64,000 nucleotides of DNA from Athripsodes cinereus (Eukaryota > Arthropoda > Insecta > Trichoptera > Leptoceridae): contig OX388314.1 of NCBI GenBank assembly GCA_947579605.1, positions 930,001-994,000 of the forward strand. The letters run 5' to 3'. The position numbers and the translations under genes were made by a program. Numbering within the stretch: the first letter of the stretch is position 1; each line of letters begins with the position of its first letter. The notes under the pieces are model-generated. The model was not told where the DNA came from, searched no databases, and was given only the letters and a program-made list of their open reading frames with translations. Below, in pieces: positions 29,500 to 39,722 of the stretch.

Positions 29500-32400
29500 A
29501 TACATACATACATACATACCATCACGCCGCTTCTCTCGCGGGGTAGGCAGAAAGGATCGAGAGCCACTTCCTTCTATCTTTGGATACATCTTTCGCTTCC
29601 GTCACTGTCATACAATTCCTCATGCATGCTCTCCTGTTCAATGTGCTCAACACGTGACCGTCCTGTAGGATTTGATTTAAATGATCTTGCCATTTAATCC
29701 TCGGACGTCCACGTCTCCGAGCACCATTCCTCTCAGACAAATATATCTTCTTAGTCATTCTGTCCTCATTCATTCTTTCCACGTGCCCAAACCATCTTAA
29801 CTTATTTACATTCATCCTTGTTATTACACCAACTTTCATTCCACATTCCTTTCGTATATCAATGTTACGCACACGATCTCTCAGACTTTTACCACACATC
29901 CTTCTCAACGATCTCATTTCCACTGCATTTATGCCACTTTCATCCTTCTTTAACCATGTCCACGTCTCACTTGCATACATAAGTGTTGGCACTAAGATAG
30001 CAGAGTGCACCAACCTTTTAGCTGTGGTGGATATGTTTCTATTTGCAATTATTGGTCGGATTGCACCATTTACCTTATTGCCAGCAACTTTTCTCCTTTC
30101 AATATCGCTTTCACACTTCCCATCTCTCGTGAACAAACTACCTAAGTACACACATTCGTCAACTTGCTCTAACACTTTGTTGTCAATCATCACCTGGCAT
30201 ACTGTTCTCTCACTTCCTCTTTCAAACACCATAATTTTTGTCTTTTTTGCATTCATTCTCAATCCATTAATTGCACAATTTTCATACACACACGTCATCA
30301 TTCGCTGTAGATCACTTTCACTTTCAGCCATCAATACCAAATCATCGGCAAACATTAACGCTCTTACATTCATCCCATTCATATCAACACCTACATTCAT
30401 TTCTTTCAATGGACGAATACAATGATCAATGTATAGGTTAAAAAGCCATGGCGACATAACGCACCCTTGTTTTACTCCTTTTGTCAGTGTGAACCATTCC
30501 GACAGGTTATTGTTCACTCTAACACACGCAGAACTTCCTGTATATAGGGACGCAATGGCGCGAATTAGCTGACTACCCACCCCACACATTGATAGTACTT
30601 GCCACATTTTCTCACGATCTACTCTATCATAAGCCTTTTCAAGATCAACAAACGCGCAGAAAAGCTTCTGGTGTTTCTCCAGGAGCTTCTCTGTCACCAT
30701 TCGCAGGGAGAAAATCTGGTCCACACATCCTCTACCACTCTGAAAGGCACCTTGCACATCCCATACATTCGTCTCAGTTACTTTTCGAACTCTTTCAATC
30801 AATATTCTTGCATACAGCTTCCCCACCGAGCTCAGCAGACTGATAGCCCGATAACTCCCGCATTCTAGTCTTGACCCCTTTCCTTTGTATAGAGGGCATA
30901 TCACAGCTTTTCGCCAGTCTTCTGGCGTGCAACCTTCCCTCCAACACTGGTTAAAGAGTGCATGACACCATTCGAGAGTCCTCAGCCCACTCAAACTGAT
31001 GAATTCCGTAGAGATCATATCATATCCAACCGCTTTGCCATTCTTTGCTTTCTTCAATGCATTCTTAATCTCATCCATAGTTATTTCTTCATCCCTTGTT
31101 TCATTCGCGTTTTCCCTTTCACTGTTCTGGCTTGGACATTCACCTCCACTTTCAGACAGCTCCTCAAAATATTCTTTCCATCTATTCACAACGTCAACAC
31201 CATTCATCAACATACATCCCTCTTTATTTCTAATCGCATTCATACTATTCACCTCATTGTTGCTTCTTTTACGCTTAACTTCTTTCCAAAATATTTTCAT
31301 ATTTTCTTTCACATTATCAGACAATTTCTTACACTCTGCTTCATCTACTAATTTCTTTTTTTCCTTTATCAGTTCCTTTACAGCTTTCTTACATTCCTTG
31401 TATACTTCTCTAGCACTCTCAATTTTTCCTTGATCTAGATTACGTGAGGCTAGCACACCCTTCCATGCATTCTTCTTTTTCATAACTGCGTCTTTAACAT
31501 CATCATCCCACCATGCATCGCCTTTTTTCCGTCCAATCACAGTTTCTCCACAGATATCTTTTGCACAGTCTACTAGCACTTGTTTCATCACACTCCATCT
31601 CTCATCTACATTCAAATCATTACCTTCATTTGCATCAAATTTCATACATGTTTCTCTTTCATACTTTTCCCTACACTCTATCTCGTTCAACTTTTCGACT
31701 TTTATCCTCTTAGCTTTCTGATCTTTATGTGTTCTAGACCGCCAGCCAGAGAACAAGCATATTCTTGAAACCACAAGAAAATGGTCTGTTTCCAGCTCAG
31801 CGCCCCTATACACACGTGTATCAATGGTGGCCTTCCGAAGATTTGAGTCAACACATACATAATCGATTAAGGATCTCTCACACCCTCTCTCCCAAGTAAA
31901 CAAATGGATATCTTTGTGTTCAAAAAATGTATTGGATACAAAAAGATCCCATTCCATGCATACCTCTAGCAGTCTTCTTCCATTATCATTCACTCTTCCA
32001 TCGCCGTGATCACCTAACACGCTTTCATAGTCTCTTCTTCTCACTCCAACCCATCCATTAAAATCTCCAGCCAGTAAAATCCTTTCATTGTCTTTCTTAG
32101 ATTCTGCTATCTTTTTTACACTATCCCAGAACTCATCCTTCTCCTCTTCTCTTGCATCGTTTCCAGGACCATAACCTGAAATCAGGAGTAGTCTAGTTAA
32201 CCCTACTTTGAGACGAATCCAAATGAGTCTTGGGCTTACACACTCATATCCATTCATACATTCTGCCATTCTCCTTCCTAGAATTACTCCTACTCCTTGA
32301 CACGCATGCTGTTCTTCAGGCACTCCAGACCAAATTTCTATCATACCATCGCGCTCACATAATCCATTACCTTTCTTTTTAGTTTCACTTAGACACACAA

Positions 32401-32590
32401 TATCTAGATTTTTTTCATTCATTACATCAATCAGTTCTTTCATCTTTCCATCCATTCCTCCCCTTATGTTCCATACACCCACTCTACACTCTCTCCTTTT
32501 CTTCGCGCCTTTCCCCTCGGGAGCGGCATGGTGGATGGCGAGTCTCACCGCTGCCGTTTTGGGACCCAGAGGATATCTTACAAACTAAAC
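29500..32590 (-). mobile_element. RTE-like LINE, nearly full length
   Basis: The element runs on the minus strand from about 32590 to a (TATG)n tail at 29500-29520 (plus strand 'catacatacatac'). Microsatellite-like tails rather than poly(A) are usual for RTE-type elements. Fragments of the same family lie at 3338-3648, 4348-5115 and 59315-60000. No target duplication is obvious. Confidence 0.85.
29522..32548 (-). CDS. LINE endonuclease-reverse transcriptase
   Basis: An uninterrupted frame of about 1000 codons. The N-terminal third is an apurinic-type endonuclease: VGVWNIRGG, LSETKKKG, LAGDFNGWVG, a D-N-G-R-R-L-L segment and ETDHFLVV (catalytic His). The centre is a reverse transcriptase: GKAVGYDMI, CPLYKGKG, YRAISLLSSVGKLYARIL, FVDLEKAYDRV, KGVKQGCVMSP and the catalytic FADDLVLM. 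The C-terminal part has ETWTWLKKDESGINAVEMRS, NKLRWFGHVERM and RRRGRPR. It would nick chromosomal DNA and copy its own RNA there. The layout fits the RTE clade. The frame has no in-frame ATG before the endonuclease: it starts at GTG 32548 and is open to a stop near 32585. The true start is therefore lost by 5' truncation or is non-canonical. Confidence 0.9.
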   Translation of the reverse strand: MRLAIHHAAPEGKGAKKRRECRVGVWNIRGGMDGKMKELIDVMNEKNLDIVCLSETKKKGNGLCERDGMIEIWSGVPEEQHACQGVGVILGRRMAECMNGYECVSPRLIWIRLKVGLTRLLLISGYGPGNDAREEEKDEFWDSVKKIAESKKDNERILLAGDFNGWVGVRRRDYESVLGDHGDGRVNDNGRRLLEVCMEWDLFVSNTFFEHKDIHLFTWERGCERSLIDYVCVDSNLRKATIDTRVYRGAELETDHFLVVSRICLFSGWRSRTHKDQKAKRIKVEKLNEIECREKYERETCMKFDANEGNDLNVDERWSVMKQVLVDCAKDICGETVIGRKKGDAWWDDDVKDAVMKKKNAWKGVLASRNLDQGKIESAREVYKECKKAVKELIKEKKKLVDEAECKKLSDNVKENMKIFWKEVKRKRSNNEVNSMNAIRNKEGCMLMNGVDVVNRWKEYFEELSESGGECPSQNSERENANETRDEEITMDEIKNALKKAKNGKAVGYDMISTEFISLSGLRTLEWCHALFNQCWREGCTPEDWRKAVICPLYKGKGSRLECGSYRAISLLSSVGKLYARILIERVRKVTETNVWDVQGAFQSGRGCVDQIFSLRMVTEKLLEKHQKLFCAFVDLEKAYDRVDREKMWQVLSMCGVGSQLIRAIASLYTGSSACVRVNNNLSEWFTLTKGVKQGCVMSPWLFNLYIDHCIRPLKEMNVGVDMNGMNVRALMFADDLVLMAESESDLQRMMTCVYENCAINGLRMNAKKTKIMVFERGSERTVCQVMIDNKVLEQVDECVYLGSLFTRDGKCESDIERRKVAGNKVNGAIRPIIANRNISTTAKRLVHSAILVPTLMYASETWTWLKKDESGINAVEMRSLRRMCGKSLRDRVRNIDIRKECGMKVGVITRMNVNKLRWFGHVERMNEDRMTKKIYLSERNGARRRGRPRIKWQDHLNQILQDGHVLSTLNRRACMRNCMTVTEAKDVSKDRRKWLSILSAYPAREAA

Positions 32591-32744
32591 ATTCATCATC
32601 TTGCTTATTATTAAGTCTCTAACTTTACATTTTTCCTGAATTTAACTGTAACCTACTACACAAATTAAATACTAAATTCTTACCTATCTAAAAAAACCCA
32701 CAAAAACCTACTTATCTAATATTAGCAACACATCTTACATCTAG
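32591..32744. other. Intron side of the WD40 exon
   Basis: AT-rich non-coding DNA ending in the acceptor 'cttacatctag'. It separates the 5' edge of the LINE from the exon. Confidence 0.5.
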
Positions 32745-32866
32745 TGCGAGTACTTCGAGGTCATATAGACGAGATCTATGTACTGGAGGCACATCCCTCT
32801 CATCCAGCAGTTCTTTTATCTGCAGGACACGATGGACAACTCTACATCTGGGATATACTCCGTGGG
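32745..32866 (+). CDS. WD40 exon of a BRWD3/PHIP-type protein
   Basis: A 122-bp exon bounded by an acceptor (...cttacatctag) and a consensus donor (gtgagt at 32867-32872). It encodes RVLRGHIDEIYVLEAHP, then PAVLLSAGHDGQLYIWDI and LRG. The string GH.DE.(F/Y)VLE.HP....(V)L.SAGHDG...(I/W)D is specific to the last WD40 repeats of the bromodomain and WD-repeat proteins (BRWD1, BRWD3, PHIP). These are large nuclear chromatin factors and, in insects, are linked to ubiquitin ligase adaptors. The exon starts in phase 1 and keeps an open frame, so it is probably functional. No other exon of the gene is visible in the window; neighbouring introns appear filled with transposons. The symbol is left empty because the exact paralogue cannot be told from 40 residues. 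Confidence 0.85.
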
Positions 32867-33129
32867 GTGAGTCTTCCTAAAACATTTCAAATTATCTTTT
32901 TTCTTCTTGGCAACTCTTCTCTTAACTTATTGCTGCTGAAAACTGTTGGGGTCGGCTCTTCTCATCCTAAAACATTGTTCTCACGAGGGAATATTGTCAG
33001 GAAACCAAAATATCGTCAGCCATTTGTGTGAACAAATTGACAGTTAGTCTGAAACTATAAAAACCAGTAAAGATGATATTGTGTCAAGTTGACCACCTTT
33101 CAACTTTTTCCGTTAGTGGAACGATGCGC

Positions 33130-33545
33130 GCATGCGTATTTATAACCTATAAACACTGGCTTAGAGTCCCAGAGAGAGTAGAGTTCAAGCTGTGCCTCAC
33201 GGTCCACAAAGCCTTGAACGGCACAGCACCTCTATGCCTCGCTGAGCTATGTCCCCTCGACGAAACTCTGAGGCGACCACTGCGATCAGCTTCCACCGCT
33301 GTAAACAAGCTTGTGGAGCCCAACAGGGCAAACACTTCCAAATTCGCAGAGAGGAGCTTTAGCGTTTCGGGGCCAACTGCCTGGAACCGATTACCAGCGG
33401 ATTTAAGAAAGAACCAGCCCACTGCAACGTTCAGGAGTAAGCTGAAAACACTGCTTTTCAAGAAAAGTCATGGCGCCCTTGAGATGGTCACGGATCATTA
33501 AACGGCGCCAAATATAAATTCTTTATTATTATTCACTTTCATATT
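33130..33545 (+). pseudogene. CR1/L2-type LINE 3' end
   Basis: The last 115 codons of a LINE ORF2: RVPERVEFKLCLTVHKALNG, LAELCPLDETLRRPLRSAS, FAERSFSVSGPTAWNRLPAD and TFRSKLKTLLFKK, then a natural stop at about 33501. This is the classical carboxyl end of CR1/L2-type elements. The 3' untranslated part 'cattaaacggcgccaaatataaattc' continues to about 33545. A worn partial copy is at 2338-2543 and a copy of the 3' edge is inserted at 59753-59824 (-). It lies in what should be the BRWD-type gene's intron. Confidence 0.8.
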
Positions 33546-33886
33546 ATTATTATACAGTCCATCTGGTTCAATAAAGAATAGGTATCACCTAGTACTAAAC
33601 TATATTATACTACACAACACGCTTATTATGGCTACATATGTACATAAAATTATTGTTTCAGTCTGTAGTATTATTCTCCACTTGAAAGGATTTTTTGTCT
33701 CCGCCGTTGTCCTTCCCGCCTCTTTCTTCCCCATTCAGCAGGTCATATCCACGTGTCTGTTATGTATATGGTCCCAGCCTGGTACACCTACAATGCTATC
33801 TCCTGTAGCGGTTCTTCTCTAGGAGCGTTGATGTAGTAAATAATGTTCGTTAACTTTTTGTATTGTACATACTCCACAGATTGTAT
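33546..33886. other. No gene recognised
   Basis: AT-rich with a GC-richer, unmatched open stretch at 33690-33830. Confidence 0.35.
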
Positions 33887-34130
33887 CACACAAGTATATA
33901 ATATTACTAAGATTGTTTATTATGATTAATATTACACAGGAGTTACTATCGTTACTATGCACTGCATATTGCCCTCAGGTAGTACAAATTTCACATCTCG
34001 TTCGTGTTCACACAAGTAAATAATATGGCTAAGATTGTTATATGAATATTACACAGGACTTACTATCTTTACTATGCACTACATATTGCCCTCTGGTAGT
34101 ACAAATTTCACATCTAGTTCGTGATTACAA
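33887..34130 (+). repeat. 122-bp tandem duplication
   Basis: Two copies of a 122-bp unit starting 'cacaagta.ataatat..ctaagattgtt' at 33889 and 34011 and ending 'agtacaaatttcacatct.gttcgtg'. They differ by about 10 percent including a small deletion, so the duplication is not recent. Confidence 0.8.
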
Positions 34131-34728
34131 GTTTTTTTTCCCTTTACGCCCAGTAGTCCATCACACCAGCCGCCTCTGGTTCTCGTACACTCTGGCTTGC
34201 AAACAAGTGCACATATACCGTCACGGAGTGACACACATGTTTGTCATTTACGCATCTACCCAATAGTCAATCTCCTAGCGCACACATACACACAAACATA
34301 GCAAATAGACGCAGACCATCTAGGCATCTAGTAGATAAATATGTCGTATGCAACAGATTCACTTTAATATTTTATGATTATGTTAAACAATTATTTAAGC
34401 TATTAGACACTTTTTATTAAAGTACAACAAAATTTTATAACTCAAACACCTTTATATCCATTCACTGCATCTACACTGCTCATTTATTTAATAATTAGTC
34501 CTTAACTCTACGTATAATTAATTATTTCTTGCTACAATACAATACTGTCAATTGGCGCGTTGATGCTATGGTTGATGCGTGTGTTGTGTTTGGGTGAAGT
34601 GAAAGGTTATTTTTGTCCTAGCTACCGGGTGACTCGCCAAAGGCTAATATTTTCGTTTTTTCTATTATGATTCTATTTCGATATTTTCTATTATGAACCC
34701 TGATGGCAGCTTCAATTGTAGACCTACA
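34131..34728. other. No gene recognised
   Basis: Non-coding AT-rich DNA. Confidence 0.35.
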
Positions 34729-34805
34729 TACTTATTTATTTATTTATTTTTTACTGAGATTGATTACAAGCAAATTCACACAAAAATACATTTAAAACAA
34801 ATGCC
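34729..34805 (-). repeat. Retroposon 3' tail inserted beside a LINE
   Basis: On the minus strand it reads 'tttgttttaaatgtatttttgtgtgaatttgcttgtaatcaat', then AAATAAATAAATAAATAAG. The same sequence in plus orientation forms the end of the tail element at 58625-58765. Confidence 0.65.
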
Positions 34806-35499
34806 GAATTTCGACAGCATAAGAATGCATTCATGTTCCAATGGCGGTGTTCAATGCTCGTGTCCGTCAATCAATAGTTGTGACAATATAAAATACCTGG
34901 GACTTATTATTGATAAACATCTTAGGTGGGATAAGTATTTGGAGGTTCTCACGACGCGTCTGAGGAAGCTGCTGTATGTGTTCGGGGTGTTGAGGCATGT
35001 AATGGACGAAAATCGTATCAGATCTGTGTACTTTGCACTTTGCAATTCCATTCTCCTGTACGGGTTAGAGTGTTGGGGAGGTGCTGCTACCGTGCACCTC
35101 AGTTCTGTCAACATCATGCAGAAAGCGGTCCTCCGAGTTATGAGTGGTTCTGGATATATGAGTCCATCCGAGCCGTTGTTCAGACGCTTTAAGGTGTTAG
35201 ATGTGAGACAGTTGTTTATTAGGTCAATTTTGTTGAAGACATTTGATAATGATGAAGAAACTCCACAGACTATGCGTGTACTAAGGTCATCATATATAAA
35301 CAGACGACAGATCCCAAACAGGGGGACGGCGCTGGGACGGAGATCCTCTGAATATCTGGGTCCTAGAATGTTTAATAAATTACACAGTGATCTGAGAGAT
35401 TGTGTGAGTATGAGAGAGTTCAGGGTGTCTCTGAATGAGTGGTTGATGATGATTGGAAGAGAGAAGTCACAGACTGAACTATTTCACACATTGGTATAG
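34806..35499 (+). pseudogene. LINE ORF2 C-terminal part
   Basis: The frame reads NIKYLGLIIDKHLRWDKYLE, RLRKLLYVFGVLRHVM, YFALCNSILLYGLECWGGA, QKAVLRVMSG, LFRRFKVLDVRQLF and MFNKLHSDLRDCVSMREFRV, ending at a natural stop near 35499. This is the thumb and C-terminal region that follows the catalytic box in Jockey/Daphne/L2-type LINEs (KYLG..(I/L)D..L.W...I; L.YG...WG). The catalytic domain is missing (5' truncation). The frame is continuous, so the truncated copy is fairly young. Confidence 0.75.
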
Positions 35500-35512
35500 A
35501 TAGAGTGAAGGA

Positions 35513-35706
35513 TGAATGATATTAGAAATTATGTTGTTAATTATTATGTAATGTCCTTAAATCGCCTCAACACAGGCATACGCCTAGTGAGGAATGATAT
35601 TAGAAATTATGTTGTTAATTATTATGTAATGTCCTTAAATCGCCTCAACACAGGCATACGCCTAGTGAGGCTATCAAATATGTTAATTATGTTATGTTAT
35701 GTTAAA
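35513..35706 (+). repeat. 78-bp tandem duplication and LINE tail
   Basis: Two near-perfect copies of a 78-bp unit start 'aatgatattagaaattatg' at 35515 and 35593 and end 'caggcatacgcctagtgagg'. They are followed by a 'tgttatgttatgtta' tail. They probably form the 3' untranslated part of the LINE just upstream. Inside each unit 'aggcatacgcct' is a short palindrome. Confidence 0.75.
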
Positions 35707-38044
35707 TACCCAAGAAACCATTTTTGTCGCTCTCTGGGCGCCGATTTGAAACGGCGATAACATTTGTTTCAAAAACAAGCAACATTTTAAGTCCCCGTTA
35801 CAAAGCAGTTATGAAACGTCGACTAAAAATGGGGAAGAAATGTCGAAACGACGTTTCAAATCAAATTCGAAACGACGTTTCTAGATGTGTCTACTTTCAA
35901 ATGTCATGGCGCGTGAGGAATAATCTAACCTCAAAATGTTTGACATCATGATTTTAATCATGGATGCGGGAAAACAACAAACGCCATTTTAATAATTTGT
36001 CGATTCACTTGAACATACACGAAGTATAAATACTATATCTGCGGTATGTTAACCTAAAATTTCCCTGCAAGGCTTGCTTTATCGAGTAAAATAGTTAGAT
36101 AGGTCCAATTATTTAGTGCGCCTTTATAATTTTAGAATTTTAACGATAAAATTTATATTAATAAATAATTGTAATTGTACAAAGAATGTTCCTAGCAGCT
36201 TCTAATTATACAAGTTTTTCTCATTATTTTCAGTTATGACTTCTTCAACTAAGTTTTATCAAAATATGTGTCATTTAAGAGAGTTTTATACGATATTTAA
36301 ATAAACATATATATGATATATCGTCATACAATCTATTTTCATCAATATGTATGATTCCAAAATGGAGTTGTAACGACGTTTCGAACATGTTTCGAATCCG
36401 CGTCTAAATGGTTCGAAACGTTTGGAAACGTTTCCTTACTGTTTCGGCGTTCTATATTTGTCAAATAGGAGTCCGCGATTCTCAAAGTATTTTTGTATAT
36501 TTTTAAGCCGATATATTAATTTCAATTAATACACTTACTTGCAGATGTTGTATCGGTTCCCGATTTTTGGCGAGCTCATATATTAGGAGGTATAAATATT
36601 ATTTTTCTGAATTATTAGAATTTATCTTTGTACGTACCCTATGTATCTACACGTAATAAAACTATAGACATAATTATGTATTATATAATTGTTCTATTAT
36701 AGATCATATATTATTATAATAAATATAATTAACTTTGCATTTGTTTCCATATTTTACCAGCACCATCTAGACAATATATGAATAATCAATTGTTGTGCTA
36801 ATAAAGTTTATCGTAAAGATGGAATTCGACAAAAACATACATTGTTGATAATAATATAGATATAAATAAACTTAGACCAATTTAATAGGCGGTCTTTTAT
36901 TATAATAATAATAAAGATATTTGAATATGTGACCATGACTGATCATATGGAGACTTATCTGGTTGTATAATGCTGAGAAGTGTGGATGGCAATTCTGCCG
37001 CCGCGTAATAAAAAATAAGTCTATGATTGATAATGAATAAGTACATACAACGATCCAAACAAAAAAAAACAAACAATGGAAAAATCGTTGCTCGATGTTT
37101 TTGATTTTTTTTATACTTTGCCTGTTAATTGCCTGATATGTTGAGACTTTCAAACAAGTATTATTATTTTTTCTCTCGAAATTTTTTTTTGGAGGCTTTT
37201 TTTGTAACGTGCCGTGGGTGATTTTTAATGAAAATAGATCTTTAGAAAAAATATTGTATCTTTTTATTTATTAACATATCGAGATAATTTAAAAAAAATA
37301 TGTTAAGTACAAAATTTTCTGGTTTAAAAAATATTCTTGATCGTCGGTATCTATCGAAAAAATTACTAAATTTTGCTTCAAATTTACAATTCTAAAATTG
37401 AAAAATTCTCATTTTTTTTTATTTATTTATTTCTTCTTTAGGGACACAAACAGTTTAACTTAACAAATATCAACAGCCATATTTTTCCAGAAAACAAACC
37501 AATCAAGGTCCCGCAAATTACCGAAGCGTATGACGAACACATTTTCGCATCATTATTTCAGAATGAAAACAACAAATACCATCATTAGTATTTTTTATTT
37601 ACAGAGATATTTTAGGTCACTATCCTCAGAAGCAATGCAGATGAATTTAAGATATCACCATTATTGTGCAAAACAACAATGTTTCAGTAAAAATAATTAC
37701 GGTGCATTTTAATTTTATAAGTCTTAAGCAATAAACAGTTTGAATAGAACTGGTATGAATGCATAGTTTTCTCAAACCCACAAAATGTTTGAAGTCTGTT
37801 TCAAAACATTACCACACATTATGTCTAAAATGAATAATGTAACATTGTTTTGTAACGTTTGGAAGCGAATTCGAAACGTCGTTTCAGTATTCATTTTAGT
37901 AATTTTGTGTTGAATCAGTTTCGAATCGGAATTGCCAAAGTGCGGATAGTTTGCTTTGTGTAGAAACGTGTCGAAAATGCGATTAAATGTTTCTACTTTA
38001 TGAATGGCCTCGAATCAAAGTTACTAGCATGTGCTACTTGGGTA
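35707..38044. mobile_element. Candidate DNA element rich in GAAACG/CGTTTC palindromes
   Basis: The interval is bounded by TACCCAAG (35707-35714) and its reverse complement CTTGGGTA (38037-38044). The first 180 bp and last 170 bp, plus a patch at 36370-36450, carry many copies of GAAACG or CGTTTC. These are often paired as the palindrome-like GAAACGACGTTTC (35842-35854, 35867-35879) or GAAACGTCGTTTC (37876-37888). Such clustered subterminal motifs are typical transposase-binding sites. The 2.3-kb interior is AT-rich and contains no transposase that I can recognise. The short ends make the element call tentative. Confidence 0.45.
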
Positions 38045-38214
38045 TGTAGAATGAAATGAATAATAAATAAATAAAATAAATAAATAAATAAATAAAATAT
38101 TTATGTTTATTTAAATTGTCTAAGCAATATTCAATTTTGTGAAACTTCTGTAGCCATTTTTATTTGATGATGGATGTAGAAAAATATTGTTTATATTTTC
38201 TTTTGTCCATAACA
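38045..38214. other. AT-rich, AAATA microsatellite
   Basis: Contains an (AAAT)n tract at 38060-38100; otherwise nothing recognised. Confidence 0.4.
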
Positions 38215-38337
38215 CTAATTAAATGATTATTCTTTATAAATAAATATCAATATCAATAGCAAATACGATCGTACACTCAATATACAAAGGGCGAGCTTAT
38301 CGCAGAGGCGCGATTTCTTTCCAACTAACCCAATCCA
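38215..38337 (-). repeat. Retroposon 3' tail (ggttagttggaag family)
   Basis: On the minus strand it reads 'gggttagttggaaagaaatcgcgcctctgcgataagctcgcc', 'ctttgtatattgagtgtac' and then an 'atttatttataaagaat' end. This is the same family as 3720-3845. Confidence 0.7.
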
Positions 38338-38555
38338 TACCTGTATTGTTCTAAGATATTTTTATGTGTTTCAGCATTTTAATTCTTCCTATCTCTTTTA
38401 TTTAATAAACTACCTCAAATTTATATTTATTAGTTTGGTAAGAGAGGGATCTTAATTGGTTTCCTCATTGTTTTTTTTTAATTTATTTATTTATTTATTT
38501 CATTTACGGCGTTAGCCCTTACACTTGCATAATATTATGAACAAAGATACAAATT
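38338..38555. other. No gene recognised
   Basis: AT-rich; includes 'tttatttatttatttatttcatttacggcgtt' near 38479, a possible retroposon edge on the minus strand. Confidence 0.35.
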
Positions 38556-39315
38556 TCCAAACAAATACAATTCAGTAATAAAACGTTACACAAATCATTA
38601 ATCATAAAAGTGATAAAACTATAAACATATCAGGAATGAAACATTAATCAAATCAGTAATAAAACTTTAAACAAATCAGTAATAAAGTATTAATCAAATC
38701 AGTAATAAAACTTTGAACAAATCAGTAATGAAACATTAATCAAATTAGAAATAAAACTTTAGACAAATCAATAGTAAAACACCAATCAAATCAGTAATAA
38801 AACTTTAAATAAATCAGTAATGAAACATTTATCAAATCAGTAATAAAACTTTTAACAAGTCAGTAATAAAACATTGATCGAATCAGTAATAAAACTTTAA
38901 ACAAATCAGTAATAAAATATTAATCAAATCAGTAATAAAACTTTGAACAAATCAGTAATGAAACATTAATCAAATCAGTAATAAAACTTTAGACAAATCA
39001 ATAATAAAACATCAATCAAATCAGTAATAAAACTTTAAACAAATCAGTAATGAAACATTTATCAAATCAGTAATAAAACTTTAAACAAGTCAGTAATAAC
39101 ATTGATCGAGTCAGTAATAAAACATTAAACAAATCCGTAATAGAACATTAATCAAATCAGTAATAAAACATTCATCAATCAGTAATAAAACTTTCATCAA
39201 TCAGTAATAAAACTTTAAACATATCAGTAATAAAAGTTTAAACAAATCCGTAATAGAACATTAATCAAATCAGTAATAAAACATTAATCAAATCAGTAAT
39301 AAAACTTTAAAATAT
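38556..39315. repeat. 23-bp minisatellite with a 230-bp higher-order period
   Basis: About 32 tandem copies of a 23-bp unit, roughly 'aaatcagtaataaaactttaaac', alternating with 'cattaatc' variants. Diagnostic variants recur exactly ten units apart: 'ctttgaac' at 38711 and 38941, and 'tttagac' with the agac at 38761 and 38991. 'attgatcg' recurs at 38873 and 39101 (two bases short because of a small deletion). This is a higher-order repeat of 10 x 23 bp. Non-coding. Confidence 0.88.
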
Positions 39316-39720
39316 ACATAAAAGTTCATACACATATTCAAACATAAACAACAATCTAGATACATTTTTAAAATTTTGGAAGATGTTAATATATATGTAT
39401 ATTAAAGTATACCTATATATTGGGAATCCTTATAAATATACAATGAATGAGAAAAATACAATAATCATAGACATATAATATATATTTCTCTGACAATAAT
39501 GGTAAATATAAAAAACCAGTAAGTAATATATAATATTGGTGAACATTTCAACATATTCTTAACATGGTATTCATTTCAAAAAAATAGATATAGGTCAGAT
39601 ATAGGTACGTAAAATTAATAACATTACCTTTACTACTTATAATAACATACATAAAAGTAGAAATATTTTAGGATAAAAGTGGACAACTCAACATAAAACA
39701 ATAGTGCATATATGCAAACA
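39316..39720. other. No gene recognised
   Basis: AT-rich DNA between the minisatellite and the Tc1 element. Confidence 0.4.
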
Positions 39721-39722
39721 TA

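Noticed and set aside
38556..39315. CRISPR-like array
   Set aside because: The units are contiguous 23-bp minisatellite repeats without unique spacers, and the context is eukaryotic.
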